From positions 44,636 through 108,635 of the forward strand of contig JAIEPE010000004.1 in assembly GCA_019749915.1 (NCBI GenBank): a stretch of DNA of 64,000 nt, given 5' to 3'. The translations under genes and the position numbers were made by a program. The notes beneath the pieces were generated by a model. The model saw only the letters and a list, made by a program, of their open reading frames with translations. It searched no databases and had not been told where the DNA came from. Origin of the DNA: Alphaproteobacteria bacterium. GTDB taxonomy: Bacteria; Pseudomonadota; Alphaproteobacteria; UBA9655. Of this stretch, positions 23,360 through 31,865 are shown in pieces. The stretch's first letter is position 1; every line of letters starts with the position of its first letter.

Positions 23360-24211
23360 ATGAACTATTTCTTTACTATACTTTTTTCCTTACTCCTTCT
23401 CATTTCGCCAGTGCAGGCGCAAGAAGATGCCTATAGTTATATGGATACGGATGAACACCCAGGAGAGATCCTTGAAATCAATCCTGAGGAATTTGAAGAA
23501 ATCTTTGATCCTCCTTCAGACCTTGAAGATAATGACCCACTTGAATCTATCAATCGCGTCACTTTTGGGGTTAACAGCTTTCTTGATGATATCCTTTTTG
23601 ATCCAATTTCTGCTATGTACGTCGGGGTTGTTCCGGAATTTTTGCGCGAAAGGATCGGCTATTTTTTACGGAATTTGAGCGAGCCTATTGTTTTAGTGAA
23701 TAATCTCCTCCAAGGAGAGATGCAAGATGCCGAAGATACACTTCGCAGGTTTGCCATCAACTCAACTGTCGGCCTCGGAGGAATTTTTGATGTCTCAACA
23801 GATTTAGACATCCCTTACAAACGAGAAGATTTTGGGCTCACCCTTGCTTCGTGGGGATTTGAAGAAGGGCCTTACATTGTTCTTCCGATTCTGGGGCCTT
23901 CAAATCTGCGTGATACTATTGGACGTATCGGAGATTATGGTTTTGATTCTATCAATTGGTGGGCTTATTTTACTGATGACAATGCCTTTTATAGTTACAC
24001 TCGCACAGGCGCTCAAGTATTAGATGCTAAATCTGACAACATTGAGATCATCACTGACTTAAAAACGAATTCAATCGACCCTTATGTAACGTTCCGTTCA
24101 TGGTATACAGAACGGCGCAGAGGTTTGAGCTCAAAAAACGAGGAAAGGGTTATAGAAACAGCACAACCTGAGGATGAGGACGAGGAGAATCTTGAAGATG
24201 ATGAATATTAA
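23360..24211 (+). CDS. mlaA: MlaA (VacJ) family outer-membrane lipid-asymmetry protein
   Basis: Removes phospholipids from the outer leaflet and passes them to MlaC. 283 residues. The MlaA core includes DPLESINRVTFGVNSFLDD, the NLSEPIVLVNNLLQGE block, FAINSTVGLGGIFDVS, and DFGLTLASWGFEEGPYIVLP. The signal peptide ends SPVQA-QE and has no lipobox; there is no Cys anywhere in the protein. A short acidic linker follows the signal and the C-terminus is strongly acidic. mlaC starts 13 bases later. These two complete the Mla pathway encoded on the other strand upstream. Confidence 0.93.
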   Translation: MNYFFTILFSLLLLISPVQAQEDAYSYMDTDEHPGEILEINPEEFEEIFDPPSDLEDNDPLESINRVTFGVNSFLDDILFDPISAMYVGVVPEFLRERIGYFLRNLSEPIVLVNNLLQGEMQDAEDTLRRFAINSTVGLGGIFDVSTDLDIPYKREDFGLTLASWGFEEGPYIVLPILGPSNLRDTIGRIGDYGFDSINWWAYFTDDNAFYSYTRTGAQVLDAKSDNIEIITDLKTNSIDPYVTFRSWYTERRRGLSSKNEERVIETAQPEDEDEENLEDDEY

Positions 24212-24224
24212 TAAAGGCTCTTTC

Positions 24225-24821
24225 ATGAAAAGGGCGGTTTTTACTCTGTTTTCTTTTTTAACATGGGTTCACATTGCCCATGCGGAGACAAATTGCGATG
24301 CTGCAAAAACTTTTATGAATGATATGGGTGAAAATGTTATTTCTCTCCTCACCAACCAATCCATTTCCGACAAAGAAAGAGCGGATCAATTCCGTACCAT
24401 TCTTGAAAATCAGTTTAATCTGAAAGCTATTGGAAAGTTTGTCTTAGGACGCTATTGGAAGCAAGCGAGCGATGAAGAAAAGCAAACATTTTTAAACCTT
24501 TTCAAGGAAACCACAGTCGCCACTTATGCCAATCGCTTTAAAGATTACACCTCAGAAAAATTTGAAATTCGCGGCTGCCACGTTGAGCCGGATGGGGGCG
24601 TTATTGTCTCAAGTCAAATTATGAGGCCCAATGGACAAACCATCCCCATCAATTGGAAGATTTTTGAAAAAAAAGGGGAAATGAGGGTCTATGATGTTAT
24701 TTTAGAGGGCATTAGCATGGGAATTACTCAACGCTCTGAATTCTCCTCCGTCATTCAAAAGGGTGGAGGAAGCCTTGAAGCCCTTAATAAAGCCCTTGAA
24801 AAGAAAGCCCCCCAATCTTAA
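24225..24821 (+). CDS. mlaC: MlaC periplasmic phospholipid-binding protein
   Basis: Soluble shuttle between MlaA and the MlaFED complex. From the ATG at 24225 the protein has 198 residues with a signal peptide ending IAHA-ET (about residue 21). AAAGG lies seven bases before this ATG; upstream in-frame ATGs sit inside mlaA and would spoil the signal peptide. The family pattern is visible in QFNLKAIGKFVLGRYWKQAS, TYANRFKDYTSEKFEI and the C-terminal VYDVILEGISMGITQRSEF. Confidence 0.93.
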   Translation: MKRAVFTLFSFLTWVHIAHAETNCDAAKTFMNDMGENVISLLTNQSISDKERADQFRTILENQFNLKAIGKFVLGRYWKQASDEEKQTFLNLFKETTVATYANRFKDYTSEKFEIRGCHVEPDGGVIVSSQIMRPNGQTIPINWKIFEKKGEMRVYDVILEGISMGITQRSEFSSVIQKGGGSLEALNKALEKKAPQS

Positions 24822-24841
24822 ATCCATTGAAAGCGGCGTAA

Positions 24842-25738
24842 ATGTTGGAAATTGACCGCTTTTTAGAAATGCTTGCCGCTGAAAAAGGAATGGCACGTTC
24901 AACCTTAAGCGCCTATGAATCTGATCTAAAAGATTTTTCGACCTTTCTCACGCCAAATGAACTACATCAAGCCACCTCTAAAGATATTCAAAACTATTTC
25001 ATAACTCAAAAACATTTGGCACCCTCCTCTCTCGCAAGAAGGCTCTCTTCTCTAAGACAGTTTTATAAATATCTGATGAGCGAAGAAAACTTAACAGAAA
25101 ATCCCACGGTCTTAATAGAAGCCCCGCGCTATCGTCGAAAATTACCCAACGTCCTCAGTGAAGAGGATGTAAATCGCCTTTTAGAGGGAGCCCGCACCTG
25201 GAAAGGACCAGAGGGAGTGCGCCTTTATGCGTTGCTTGAACTTCTTTATGCGAGCGGTTTTCGGGTAAGTGAGCTTGTCACCCTTCCCGCAACAGCCGCC
25301 ATGGAAGTTTTAAAAAGTGAAAAACCTTTCCTTATGATTCGCGGAAAAGGTAATAAGGATCGCCTTGTCCCTTTAACATCCTCAGCTCTCAAGGCTCTCA
25401 AAGCTTATTTAAAAATACGCATGTCTTTCCTAAAAAAAGGGAAAGAATCTTCTTGGCTTTTTCCTTCCTCCAGCAGAGAGGGACATCTTACTCGTCAACG
25501 TTTTGGGCAACTTCTCAAAGAACTTGCTCTTAAAATAGGACTCAATCCTCACTCTCTTTCTCCCCATACTCTCAGGCATGCTTTTGCCACCCACCTTTTG
25601 CGCCATGGCGCGGACCTTATGATTGTCCAAAAGCTTTTAGGTCATAGTGATATCTCAACAACACAAATTTACACCCACGTGGCCCAGGAAGATTTAGCAG
25701 AAATGGTCAAGACCTATCATCCTTTAGGGAAAATATAA
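24842..25738 (+). CDS. xerD: Site-specific tyrosine recombinase XerD
   Basis: Resolves chromosome dimers at dif together with XerC. 298 residues: SAM-like N-terminal domain (1-95) and catalytic domain. The catalytic set is complete: Arg141 (GFRVSEL), Lys172 (GNKDR), His242 and Arg245 (HTLRH), His268 (LLGHSD), Tyr277 (TQIYTHV). The end MVKTYHPLG resembles XerD rather than XerC. Located 20 bases after mlaC and upstream of accA. No sign of an integrated element around it, so the housekeeping role is likely. Confidence 0.9.
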   Translation: MLEIDRFLEMLAAEKGMARSTLSAYESDLKDFSTFLTPNELHQATSKDIQNYFITQKHLAPSSLARRLSSLRQFYKYLMSEENLTENPTVLIEAPRYRRKLPNVLSEEDVNRLLEGARTWKGPEGVRLYALLELLYASGFRVSELVTLPATAAMEVLKSEKPFLMIRGKGNKDRLVPLTSSALKALKAYLKIRMSFLKKGKESSWLFPSSSREGHLTRQRFGQLLKELALKIGLNPHSLSPHTLRHAFATHLLRHGADLMIVQKLLGHSDISTTQIYTHVAQEDLAEMVKTYHPLGKI

Positions 25739-25817
25739 GATTTCAGGTTTTGCTTGATCCAATGGCCAACCATCATTAGATTCAATCCCAGAAAACAACT
25801 TTATTAGGAAAATAGCC

Positions 25818-26771
25818 ATGGCTGTAATACTTGAGTTTGAAAAGCCCATCGCCGAGCTAGAAAGCAAGCTTTCAGAACTACGTCATCTTTCTTCAAATGG
25901 TGAAGTTAATATTGCTGCTGAAGTTAATCGCCTTCAAGAGAAGGTAGATACTCTCTTGAAGAAGACCTATGGATCCCTTACTCCCTGGCAGAAAGTATTG
26001 GTCGCGCGCCATCCCGAAAGACCACATACAAGTGATTATATTGAAGCCCTGATCACAAACTTTACTCCTCTGGCCGGAGACCGCAATTTCGCTGAAGATC
26101 AAGCCATCATTGGAGGCTTAGGCCAGTTTAAAGGCCATCCGGTAGTTGTAATGGGTCACGAAAAGGGAAAAGATACCGAGCTTCGTATAAAGCACAATTT
26201 TGGCATGCCACGGCCTGAAGGGTATCGAAAAGCAGCCCGTTTAATGCAACTCGCTGATAAGTTTAATTTACCCATCATTACTTTTGTGGATACGGCCGGT
26301 GCCCATCCCGCTATTGAAGCTGAAGAGCGGGGACAGTCTGAAGCCATTGCACGAAGCCTTGAGGTAAGCGGTTCTGTTCAAGTCCCCATCATCACAACCA
26401 TTATTGGAGAAGGAGGCTCGGGAGGAGCTGTTGCTCTTGCCTTTGCAAACATTGTCATGATGCTTGAACATGCCATTTATTCCGTAATTTCTCCTGAAGG
26501 CTGTGCCTCAATTCTTTGGAGAACGCGAGATAAGAAAGAAGAAGCAGCAGCAGCTCAAAAACTCACCGCCCAAGATTTAAAAAAGTTGGGGATCATTGAC
26601 TCTATTATCTCTGAACCTTTAGGCGGAGCGCAACGGAATGCGAAAACTGTTATTACAGCCGTTGGTGCGGCTATTGAGAAGTCCTTAATACCCCTTCTCT
26701 CTCTCGATCGACAAACCTTACGTGATAAACGTCGAGCCAAGTTTTTAAACATGGGACGTCTTTCCATATAA
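25818..26771 (+). CDS. accA: Acetyl-CoA carboxylase carboxyltransferase subunit alpha
   Basis: With AccD moves CO2 from carboxybiotin to acetyl-CoA, making malonyl-CoA for FabD. 317 residues, normal length. Family blocks seen are LTPWQKVLVARHPERPHTSDYI, NFGMPRPEGYRKAARLM, TFVDTAGAHPAIEAEERGQSEAIA, IIGEGGSGGAVALAFAN, and SPEGCASILWR. The start is fixed by MAVILEFEKPIAELE, the conserved N-terminus. Confidence 0.97.
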   Translation: MAVILEFEKPIAELESKLSELRHLSSNGEVNIAAEVNRLQEKVDTLLKKTYGSLTPWQKVLVARHPERPHTSDYIEALITNFTPLAGDRNFAEDQAIIGGLGQFKGHPVVVMGHEKGKDTELRIKHNFGMPRPEGYRKAARLMQLADKFNLPIITFVDTAGAHPAIEAEERGQSEAIARSLEVSGSVQVPIITTIIGEGGSGGAVALAFANIVMMLEHAIYSVISPEGCASILWRTRDKKEEAAAAQKLTAQDLKKLGIIDSIISEPLGGAQRNAKTVITAVGAAIEKSLIPLLSLDRQTLRDKRRAKFLNMGRLSI

Positions 26772-26790
26772 TTTAACCTTAGGAATCAAA

Positions 26791-27432
26791 ATGCTTAACC
26801 TTACCAAAGAGTCGTTACAGCGCTATGTTCAATTCTTAAACATTGCAGAAAAACTGAAATGTGAAATGCGCCATTCATGGCTATCGTCAGGACGACAAGA
26901 AAGTGTGGCCGAGCACAGTTGGCGCATGGGTCTTATGGTCATGACTTTTTTTCCTTATTTATCTCAAAAAGTTGATCTTGAAAAATGTCTAAAAATGGCC
27001 ATTATCCATGACTTGGCAGAAGCTGAAGTCGGGGATATTCCTGTTTTTGAAACCCAAACTCTCGAAGCCAAAAAAAGTAAGTTTATTGCTGAAAAGATGG
27101 CCATGGAAAAAATCTGTGCTTTAAGAGATGTCCCTTTAGAGCAAGAGCTTTTTACCCTTTGGGAAGAATATGAAAGCAAAGAATCTTATGAGGCTAAATT
27201 CGTTAATGCGCTAGATAAAATTGAAGTTTTTCTTCAGCATGTTGAAGCTCCTCTTTCAACTTGGACAGAACTTGAAAAAGACATGCTCTTTCAAGAAAAA
27301 TGGCTACGTGCCCATTGTCGTTTTGAACCCAGCCTTCTTGAGCTTGCAGAAGAAACTATCAATCGAGGAATTCAAAAGATAAAGGATGCCGGGGAAGACA
27401 TTTCAAAGATTGCTGAAAGAGCGATATCTTAG
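26791..27432 (+). CDS. HD-domain phosphohydrolase (HDDC2/YfbR-like)
   Basis: 213 residues, one HD domain. His42 (VAEHSW), His73-Asp74 (IIHDLAEAEVGDIP) and a later Asp in FVNALDKIEVF supply the metal-binding set. The arrangement resembles the HDDC2 / YfbR 5'-deoxynucleotidase group, which hydrolyses nucleoside monophosphates. The nucleotide substrate is not established from sequence. Starts 19 bases after accA and may share its transcript. Confidence 0.82.
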   Translation: MLNLTKESLQRYVQFLNIAEKLKCEMRHSWLSSGRQESVAEHSWRMGLMVMTFFPYLSQKVDLEKCLKMAIIHDLAEAEVGDIPVFETQTLEAKKSKFIAEKMAMEKICALRDVPLEQELFTLWEEYESKESYEAKFVNALDKIEVFLQHVEAPLSTWTELEKDMLFQEKWLRAHCRFEPSLLELAEETINRGIQKIKDAGEDISKIAERAIS

Positions 27433-27483
27433 GGGCATAAACTACTACGCCACCAACTTTGTTATTGAAAATCTTAAGCTACC

Positions 27484-27810
27484 CTATTCAGGGGTATCCA
27501 ACCTCAAAATCACTACATCATCGGGATGAGTGTACCCCAGTTTTTGACGAACCTGTTGATCAAGGAGATCACGATTGATGCTCTCCGGACGTAAAGCTTG
27601 GACTTTTTCTTCCAGCTCTTCTCGTGCAAAAGTTACCCCCCGAAGCTGACTTTCCACCATATGAAAGCGTTCTTGAAGTTTAAACCAAGCCAGAAGTCCC
27701 CTTTCTCCTTGAATCGAGTGATAAATAAAATACCCCATCACAGAGAGAACCATAAAAGGAGCAACGGCTTTTTGACTCAATCTTTGAAAATTACGCATTC
27801 TTAAATTCAT
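27484..27810 (-). CDS. ftsB: Cell-division protein FtsB (DivIC family)
   Basis: Bitopic membrane protein of the FtsQLB divisome subcomplex. 108 residues from the ATG at 27810; the longer frame begins at a TTG with no ribosome site. A membrane segment (about residues 16-34) is followed by a coiled coil (ERFHMVESQLRGVTFAREELEEKVQAL). The family C-terminus SINRDLLDQQVRQKLGY is also present. Many alphaproteobacteria place ftsB after eno; here it follows upp. Confidence 0.86.
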   Translation of the reverse strand: MNLRMRNFQRLSQKAVAPFMVLSVMGYFIYHSIQGERGLLAWFKLQERFHMVESQLRGVTFAREELEEKVQALRPESINRDLLDQQVRQKLGYTHPDDVVILRLDTPE

Positions 27811-27862
27811 GCAAAACAATTTAACGGATTTCCTTAATTAATGAAAGATGAAACCTTGGCAA

Positions 27863-28516
27863 CTACAAGGTCCCAAATAAACGGTCACCTGCATCTCCAA
27901 GCCCGGGAAGAATGTAGGCTTTTTCATTCAAATTTTCATCCAATGCAGCCGTATAAATGGGAATATTTGAGAACTTTTCATTAAAAACAGTGACACCTTC
28001 AGGAGCGGCCACTAAAGAAATAAACTTAATCTTTGAAGGATCTACTCCATGCTTTAAAAGAGTTTCAACGCTAGCTACCGCCGAATTTCCCGTCGCTAGC
28101 ATAGGATCCACAAGAAAGAAAAGGCGGCCATTGGCTTTCGGAAGCTTAACCAGATATTCAACCGGCTTTTTTGTGATGGGATCACGATACATGCCGATAT
28201 GGCCCTCATCCGCCTCGGGCATCAGCTCCAGAAGGCCGTCCGCCATACCAAGGCCGGCACGTAAAATGGGAACGATCACAGGCGTTGCACCGATGATAAC
28301 AGGGGCTTCCATTGTGGCAAGGGGCGTTAAAATTTTCTCCGTACCTAAGGGAAGATCGCGAGTAATCTCATAACCCATAAGAAGAGCAATTTCACGAAGG
28401 AGCTGCCGAAAGGCGTGTTTCGGCGTACTTGTCTTCCGCATTTGGGTCATTTTATGTTGTATAAGTGGATGATTAATGATGTGAAGATTCGGAAATTGTG
28501 AACTCGTTATTGTCAT
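27863..28516 (-). CDS. upp: Uracil phosphoribosyltransferase
   Basis: Salvages uracil to UMP with PRPP. 217 residues from the ATG at 28516, which has GAGGTG upstream; the four extra residues of the longer frame are unlikely. The type I PRPP-binding loop reads [36 protein letters not shown] and the C-terminal [17 protein letters not shown] uracil-binding block are conserved. Salvage capacity is common in host-dependent bacteria. Confidence 0.96.
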   Translation of the reverse strand: MTITSSQFPNLHIINHPLIQHKMTQMRKTSTPKHAFRQLLREIALLMGYEITRDLPLGTEKILTPLATMEAPVIIGATPVIVPILRAGLGMADGLLELMPEADEGHIGMYRDPITKKPVEYLVKLPKANGRLFFLVDPMLATGNSAVASVETLLKHGVDPSKIKFISLVAAPEGVTVFNEKFSNIPIYTAALDENLNEKAYILPGLGDAGDRLFGTL

Positions 28517-28571
28517 AATAAACACCTCATTTCGCCCTCAACCTAGGGCACCTCACAAAATTCATCAAGTG

Positions 28572-29798
28572 CTAAAAACCGTACGATGTCTCTTTTTCTA
28601 TTTCCTTCAGCACATCTTCAAAAACGTCAAGTCCAAAATCCAGCTCTTCTTGCGTCACATTCAAGGGGGGAGCTACGCGAATAACCGTTGTGTGCGTATC
28701 TTTAGAGAGCACACCTTTTTCACTCATTTTTTCACATACTTTACGTGCCATCAAATGATTTTCATGAAACTCAATTCCGGCCCAAAGTCCCATTCCCCTG
28801 ACTTCTTTAATAAAGGGAGATTTAATTTTTCTGAGACGCTCTAGCATATAAGTGCCCATTTTAGCGGAATGATCAGCCAACTTTTCTTCAACCAATAAAT
28901 CCATGGCTTCTTGAGCCACAGCACATGCCAACGGATTGCCTCCAAAGGTGGAGCCATGACTGCCAGGCGTCATTAACGAAAGCACATCGCGACGGCCTAA
29001 AAAGAGGGAGATGGGAAGAAGTCCTCCCCCAAGGGCTTTCCCCAAAGTCAAGCCATCTGGCTGAATACCTTCATGTTGAAAGGCAAAAACTTTTCCTGTT
29101 CGACCGAATCCAGATTGTATTTCGTCTAGAATAAGCAACACATTATTTTCTGTACAAATACGGCGTACTTCCTTCAAATAACCTTTGGGCGGTACGATGA
29201 TGCCTGCCTCCCCCTGAATGGGTTCCACCAAAAAGGCACAGGTATTCGGCGTAATAGCTTTTTCTAAGGCCTGAACATCCCCAAAAGGAACAGCTTTAAA
29301 GCCAGGCGTCAGAGGCCCAAAGTCTTTTTGATACTCTTGTTCTGTTGAAAAACTAATAATGGTTGTGGTCCGGCCATGAAAGTTATTTTCAGCTACAATG
29401 ATTTCAGCCTTGTTTTCTGGAATGCCTTTGACTTGGTATCCCCAGCGGCGAGCAACTTTAACAGCTGTTTCCACAGCTTCCGCTCCCGTATTCATAGGAA
29501 TTCCCATATCAAGGCCTGAAAGAGCACAGGCTTTCTCCATCATAGGAGCCAGTTGGTCCGAGAAAAACGCCCGAGAAGGGAGCGCCAAGAGTTGCGCTTG
29601 CTCATTCAGAGCCTTTACAAGACGGGGATGAGAGTGACCAAAGCTGACTGCTGAATAGGCAGTCATTAGATCCAAATACTTTTTACCCTCAACATCCCAA
29701 AGCCAAGATCCTTTTCCTTTATGTAAAACCACAGAGAGAGGTGTATAAATATTGGCACAGACAACGTTTTCACGAGCAATATAATCCTTCGCATTCAT
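28572..29798 (-). CDS. rocD: Ornithine aminotransferase
   Basis: PLP enzyme converting ornithine and 2-oxoglutarate to glutamate-5-semialdehyde and glutamate. 408 residues, class III fold. The PLP Lys is in LTLGKALGGGLLPIS, and the conserved Asp in LLILDEIQSGFGRTGK. NTGAEAVETAVKVARRWGY and HGSTFGGNPLACA are characteristic of ornithine rather than acetylornithine aminotransferases. It begins 2 bases after the arginase gene. Together the two take arginine to glutamate semialdehyde and urea. Confidence 0.9.
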   Translation of the reverse strand: MNAKDYIARENVVCANIYTPLSVVLHKGKGSWLWDVEGKKYLDLMTAYSAVSFGHSHPRLVKALNEQAQLLALPSRAFFSDQLAPMMEKACALSGLDMGIPMNTGAEAVETAVKVARRWGYQVKGIPENKAEIIVAENNFHGRTTTIISFSTEQEYQKDFGPLTPGFKAVPFGDVQALEKAITPNTCAFLVEPIQGEAGIIVPPKGYLKEVRRICTENNVLLILDEIQSGFGRTGKVFAFQHEGIQPDGLTLGKALGGGLLPISLFLGRRDVLSLMTPGSHGSTFGGNPLACAVAQEAMDLLVEEKLADHSAKMGTYMLERLRKIKSPFIKEVRGMGLWAGIEFHENHLMARKVCEKMSEKGVLSKDTHTTVIRVAPPLNVTQEELDFGLDVFEDVLKEIEKETSYGF

Positions 29799-29800
29799 TT

Positions 29801-30697
29801 TTATTCTCCCTTAGCTGGCAAAAGATTCAAAAGGATATCCCTCATAAGATAGAGGGTTTTATCTCTTTTGTCTCGGTCTGGATTATATTCGACGATCTCA
29901 AAAGCCTTCAAGGCAGGATCATTTTTAACCTGGATAAGGGAAGGTAAGACTTCCCTTTGTTTCAATCCTTGAGGCGCGGGGGTTCCCACCCCTGGAGCCT
30001 CCATAGGATCAAAGGCATCCAAATCAATGGAAAGGCCATAGCCATCTGTATTTGTTTTCACAATAGCCAGAGCTTCCTTAAACACAGCCTCAAACCCACG
30101 TTCCTCAACTTCTTCTATAAAAAAGATGCGCACCCCGAGCCGTTTAAGAAGGTTTGCTTCTCCCTCTTCATAACTTCTCACGCCAATAAGGCAAACATGC
30201 TCCGGACGGAGGACAGGCCCCTTACCCAACAGATTAACAAGAGAAGGCTCGCCATGCCCAAGCAGAATAGCCAAAGGCATTCCATGATAGGCTTGAGAAG
30301 GTGTTGTTTCCATGGTGTGAGCATCCATATGAGCATCCACCCAAATCAAGCCAAACTTTTCTTTTGCTTCAAGACCATGGATCACCCCTGTCCAGGTTCC
30401 CACTGCCACCACATGATCACCTCCAATAACAACGGGACGCTCATCCCTTTGAAGGGTTTCTTCAACGGAATGGGCGACCCGCAAACAAATATCCTCTATA
30501 TAGGGCAAGGTTAAAGGTCCTGGAGGAAGAGTAATCTCTTCAGCAGTTTTCAAGGGAAAGAGGGTTTCCTTCCATGTCCAGAAGAAAGGAAATGACGCTA
30601 AAAAATCAGATTTTTGAAACACTTGGGGACCCTTTTCCGTCTCCCTCACTTGTGCCCCCCAACCAGAAGCGGATCCAATAAAAACAGTTTTAATCAT
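29801..30697 (-). CDS. rocF: Arginase
   Basis: Mn2+-dependent hydrolysis of arginine to ornithine and urea. 298 residues. Metal ligands are all present: His95 (GGDH), Asp121, His123 and Asp125 (DAHMD), Asp225 and Asp227 (SIDLDAFDP). SYEEGE and HGMPLAILLGHG are family features. It is the first gene of the rocF-rocD pair, which may continue into upp and ftsB on the same strand. No urease gene is in view, so urea would be a waste product. Confidence 0.92.
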   Translation of the reverse strand: MIKTVFIGSASGWGAQVRETEKGPQVFQKSDFLASFPFFWTWKETLFPLKTAEEITLPPGPLTLPYIEDICLRVAHSVEETLQRDERPVVIGGDHVVAVGTWTGVIHGLEAKEKFGLIWVDAHMDAHTMETTPSQAYHGMPLAILLGHGEPSLVNLLGKGPVLRPEHVCLIGVRSYEEGEANLLKRLGVRIFFIEEVEERGFEAVFKEALAIVKTNTDGYGLSIDLDAFDPMEAPGVGTPAPQGLKQREVLPSLIQVKNDPALKAFEIVEYNPDRDKRDKTLYLMRDILLNLLPAKGE

Positions 30698-30918
30698 GAT
30701 AGGCTACCTTTTGATTCGCAAAGAACCTTTTAAATGTAATGATTATGTAAAAAAGTCAACAAAATGGCGCAGGACACGCGCTTAGGTTTTGCGAGGTCGC
30801 TTAAAAAGAATACAGGTATTAATGGTCTGTTTATTAAATGTCATAAGTTTAGTCTAAAAAGCCTAAAGATTTTAATCAAGAAAAAAATTTCATGTCTTCG
30901 GGTCGGATCTAAAAAAAG

Positions 30919-31008
30919 TGGCGGAGGGAGTGGGATTCGAACCCACGGTACGTTTGCACGCACAACGGTTTTCGAGACCGCCCCGTTCGACCGCTCCGGC
31001 ATCCCTCC
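30919..31008 (-). tRNA. tRNA-Ser (anticodon CGA)
   Basis: A 90-base class II tRNA. The acceptor stem GGAGGGA pairs with TCCCTCC, followed by discriminator G and an encoded CCA. The anticodon loop is CTCGAAA (anticodon CGA, reading UCG). A long variable arm and a T arm GTGGG-TTCGAAT-CCCAC complete the serine pattern. It stands alone in a roughly 470-base region between arginase and trmB. Confidence 0.95.
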
Positions 31009-31169
31009 GCAGGAGTTGAAGCTACTGGAGGTTGAGGAAAGGTTCAAGGGGGAAGTGATCAAAACTTACTTCTGCATTCAAATATGATGTGTAACTCTTG
31101 ATTTTTCTTTTCTTGCCAGGAGACCCTTTCCTTTGTTAGCGTGTCTTTCAATTTAAGGCTGGTTGTATA

Positions 31170-31865
31170 ATGATAGACGTTAAACTTAGACCCTCCTTCG
31201 GTCGTCGAAAAGCACGCAAGATGCGGGCCCAATCTCAGCAGGCCTATGATAAGATATTGCCCCTTGTCCGACTTGCCCCTGAACATGTGCCCTTTGCCGC
31301 TAATGCCTCTGAAGTGTGGCTCGAAATCGGCTTTGGGGGCGGTGAACATTTTATAGAACAACTTCGATGTAATCCTACTGTTTCCATGATTGGCTGTGAA
31401 CCTTTTATGAATGGGGTGGCAAAGTTTCTTATACAACTTAAACCTGAAAATTACGACCGTGTTCGTGTGTGGCATGAGGATGTACGCCATCTTTTGCATG
31501 TTATCCCTGCTTCTTATTTTTCCTATGTTTTTATTTTGTTTCCGGATCCTTGGCCTAAAAAACGTCATCACCCACGACGCTTAATCACAAAAGAATTTAT
31601 GACACAATTATGGCCAACCCTTAAAGAGGGAGCTTTTCTCCATGTGGCGAGCGATGATCAACCCTATGTGGAACAAATTCAAGACGTACTTTATGGTTTT
31701 CCAGGCCTTATCCTTTGTGAAGGGCCGCCTTCTGCTGATCCGCAAACTTGGTCCCCTCGGCCGGAAGGCTGGCCCGCAACTCGCTATGAGCAAAAGGCCA
31801 TAAAACAAGGGAAGAAGTGTGCCTACATGTGTTTTCAGAAGAGAGGCCGCGGGTCTTCCGAATAG
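31170..31865 (+). CDS. trmB: tRNA (guanine-N7-)-methyltransferase TrmB
   Basis: Makes m7G46 in tRNA with SAM. 231 residues. The SAM site is LEIGFGGGEHFIEQL. The family block FILFPDPWPKKRHHPRRLI is complete. The C-terminal ATRYEQKAIKQGKKCAYM is also standard. Its 3' end overlaps the secretin gene on the opposite strand by 31 bases. Confidence 0.95.
   Translation: MIDVKLRPSFGRRKARKMRAQSQQAYDKILPLVRLAPEHVPFAANASEVWLEIGFGGGEHFIEQLRCNPTVSMIGCEPFMNGVAKFLIQLKPENYDRVRVWHEDVRHLLHVIPASYFSYVFILFPDPWPKKRHHPRRLITKEFMTQLWPTLKEGAFLHVASDDQPYVEQIQDVLYGFPGLILCEGPPSADPQTWSPRPEGWPATRYEQKAIKQGKKCAYMCFQKRGRGSSE

Noticed and set aside
24842..25738. Tyrosine recombinase as sign of an integrated element
   Set aside because: The protein looks like housekeeping XerD, has core-gene neighbours on both sides, and no att repeats or phage genes are present.
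29957..30514. 185-codon frame on plus, antisense to arginase
   Set aside because: All arginase metal motifs lie on the minus strand here; the plus frame resembles nothing.
31166..31171. TATAAT next to the trmB start as a -10 box
   Set aside because: It overlaps the ATG, so it could not drive the full-length gene.
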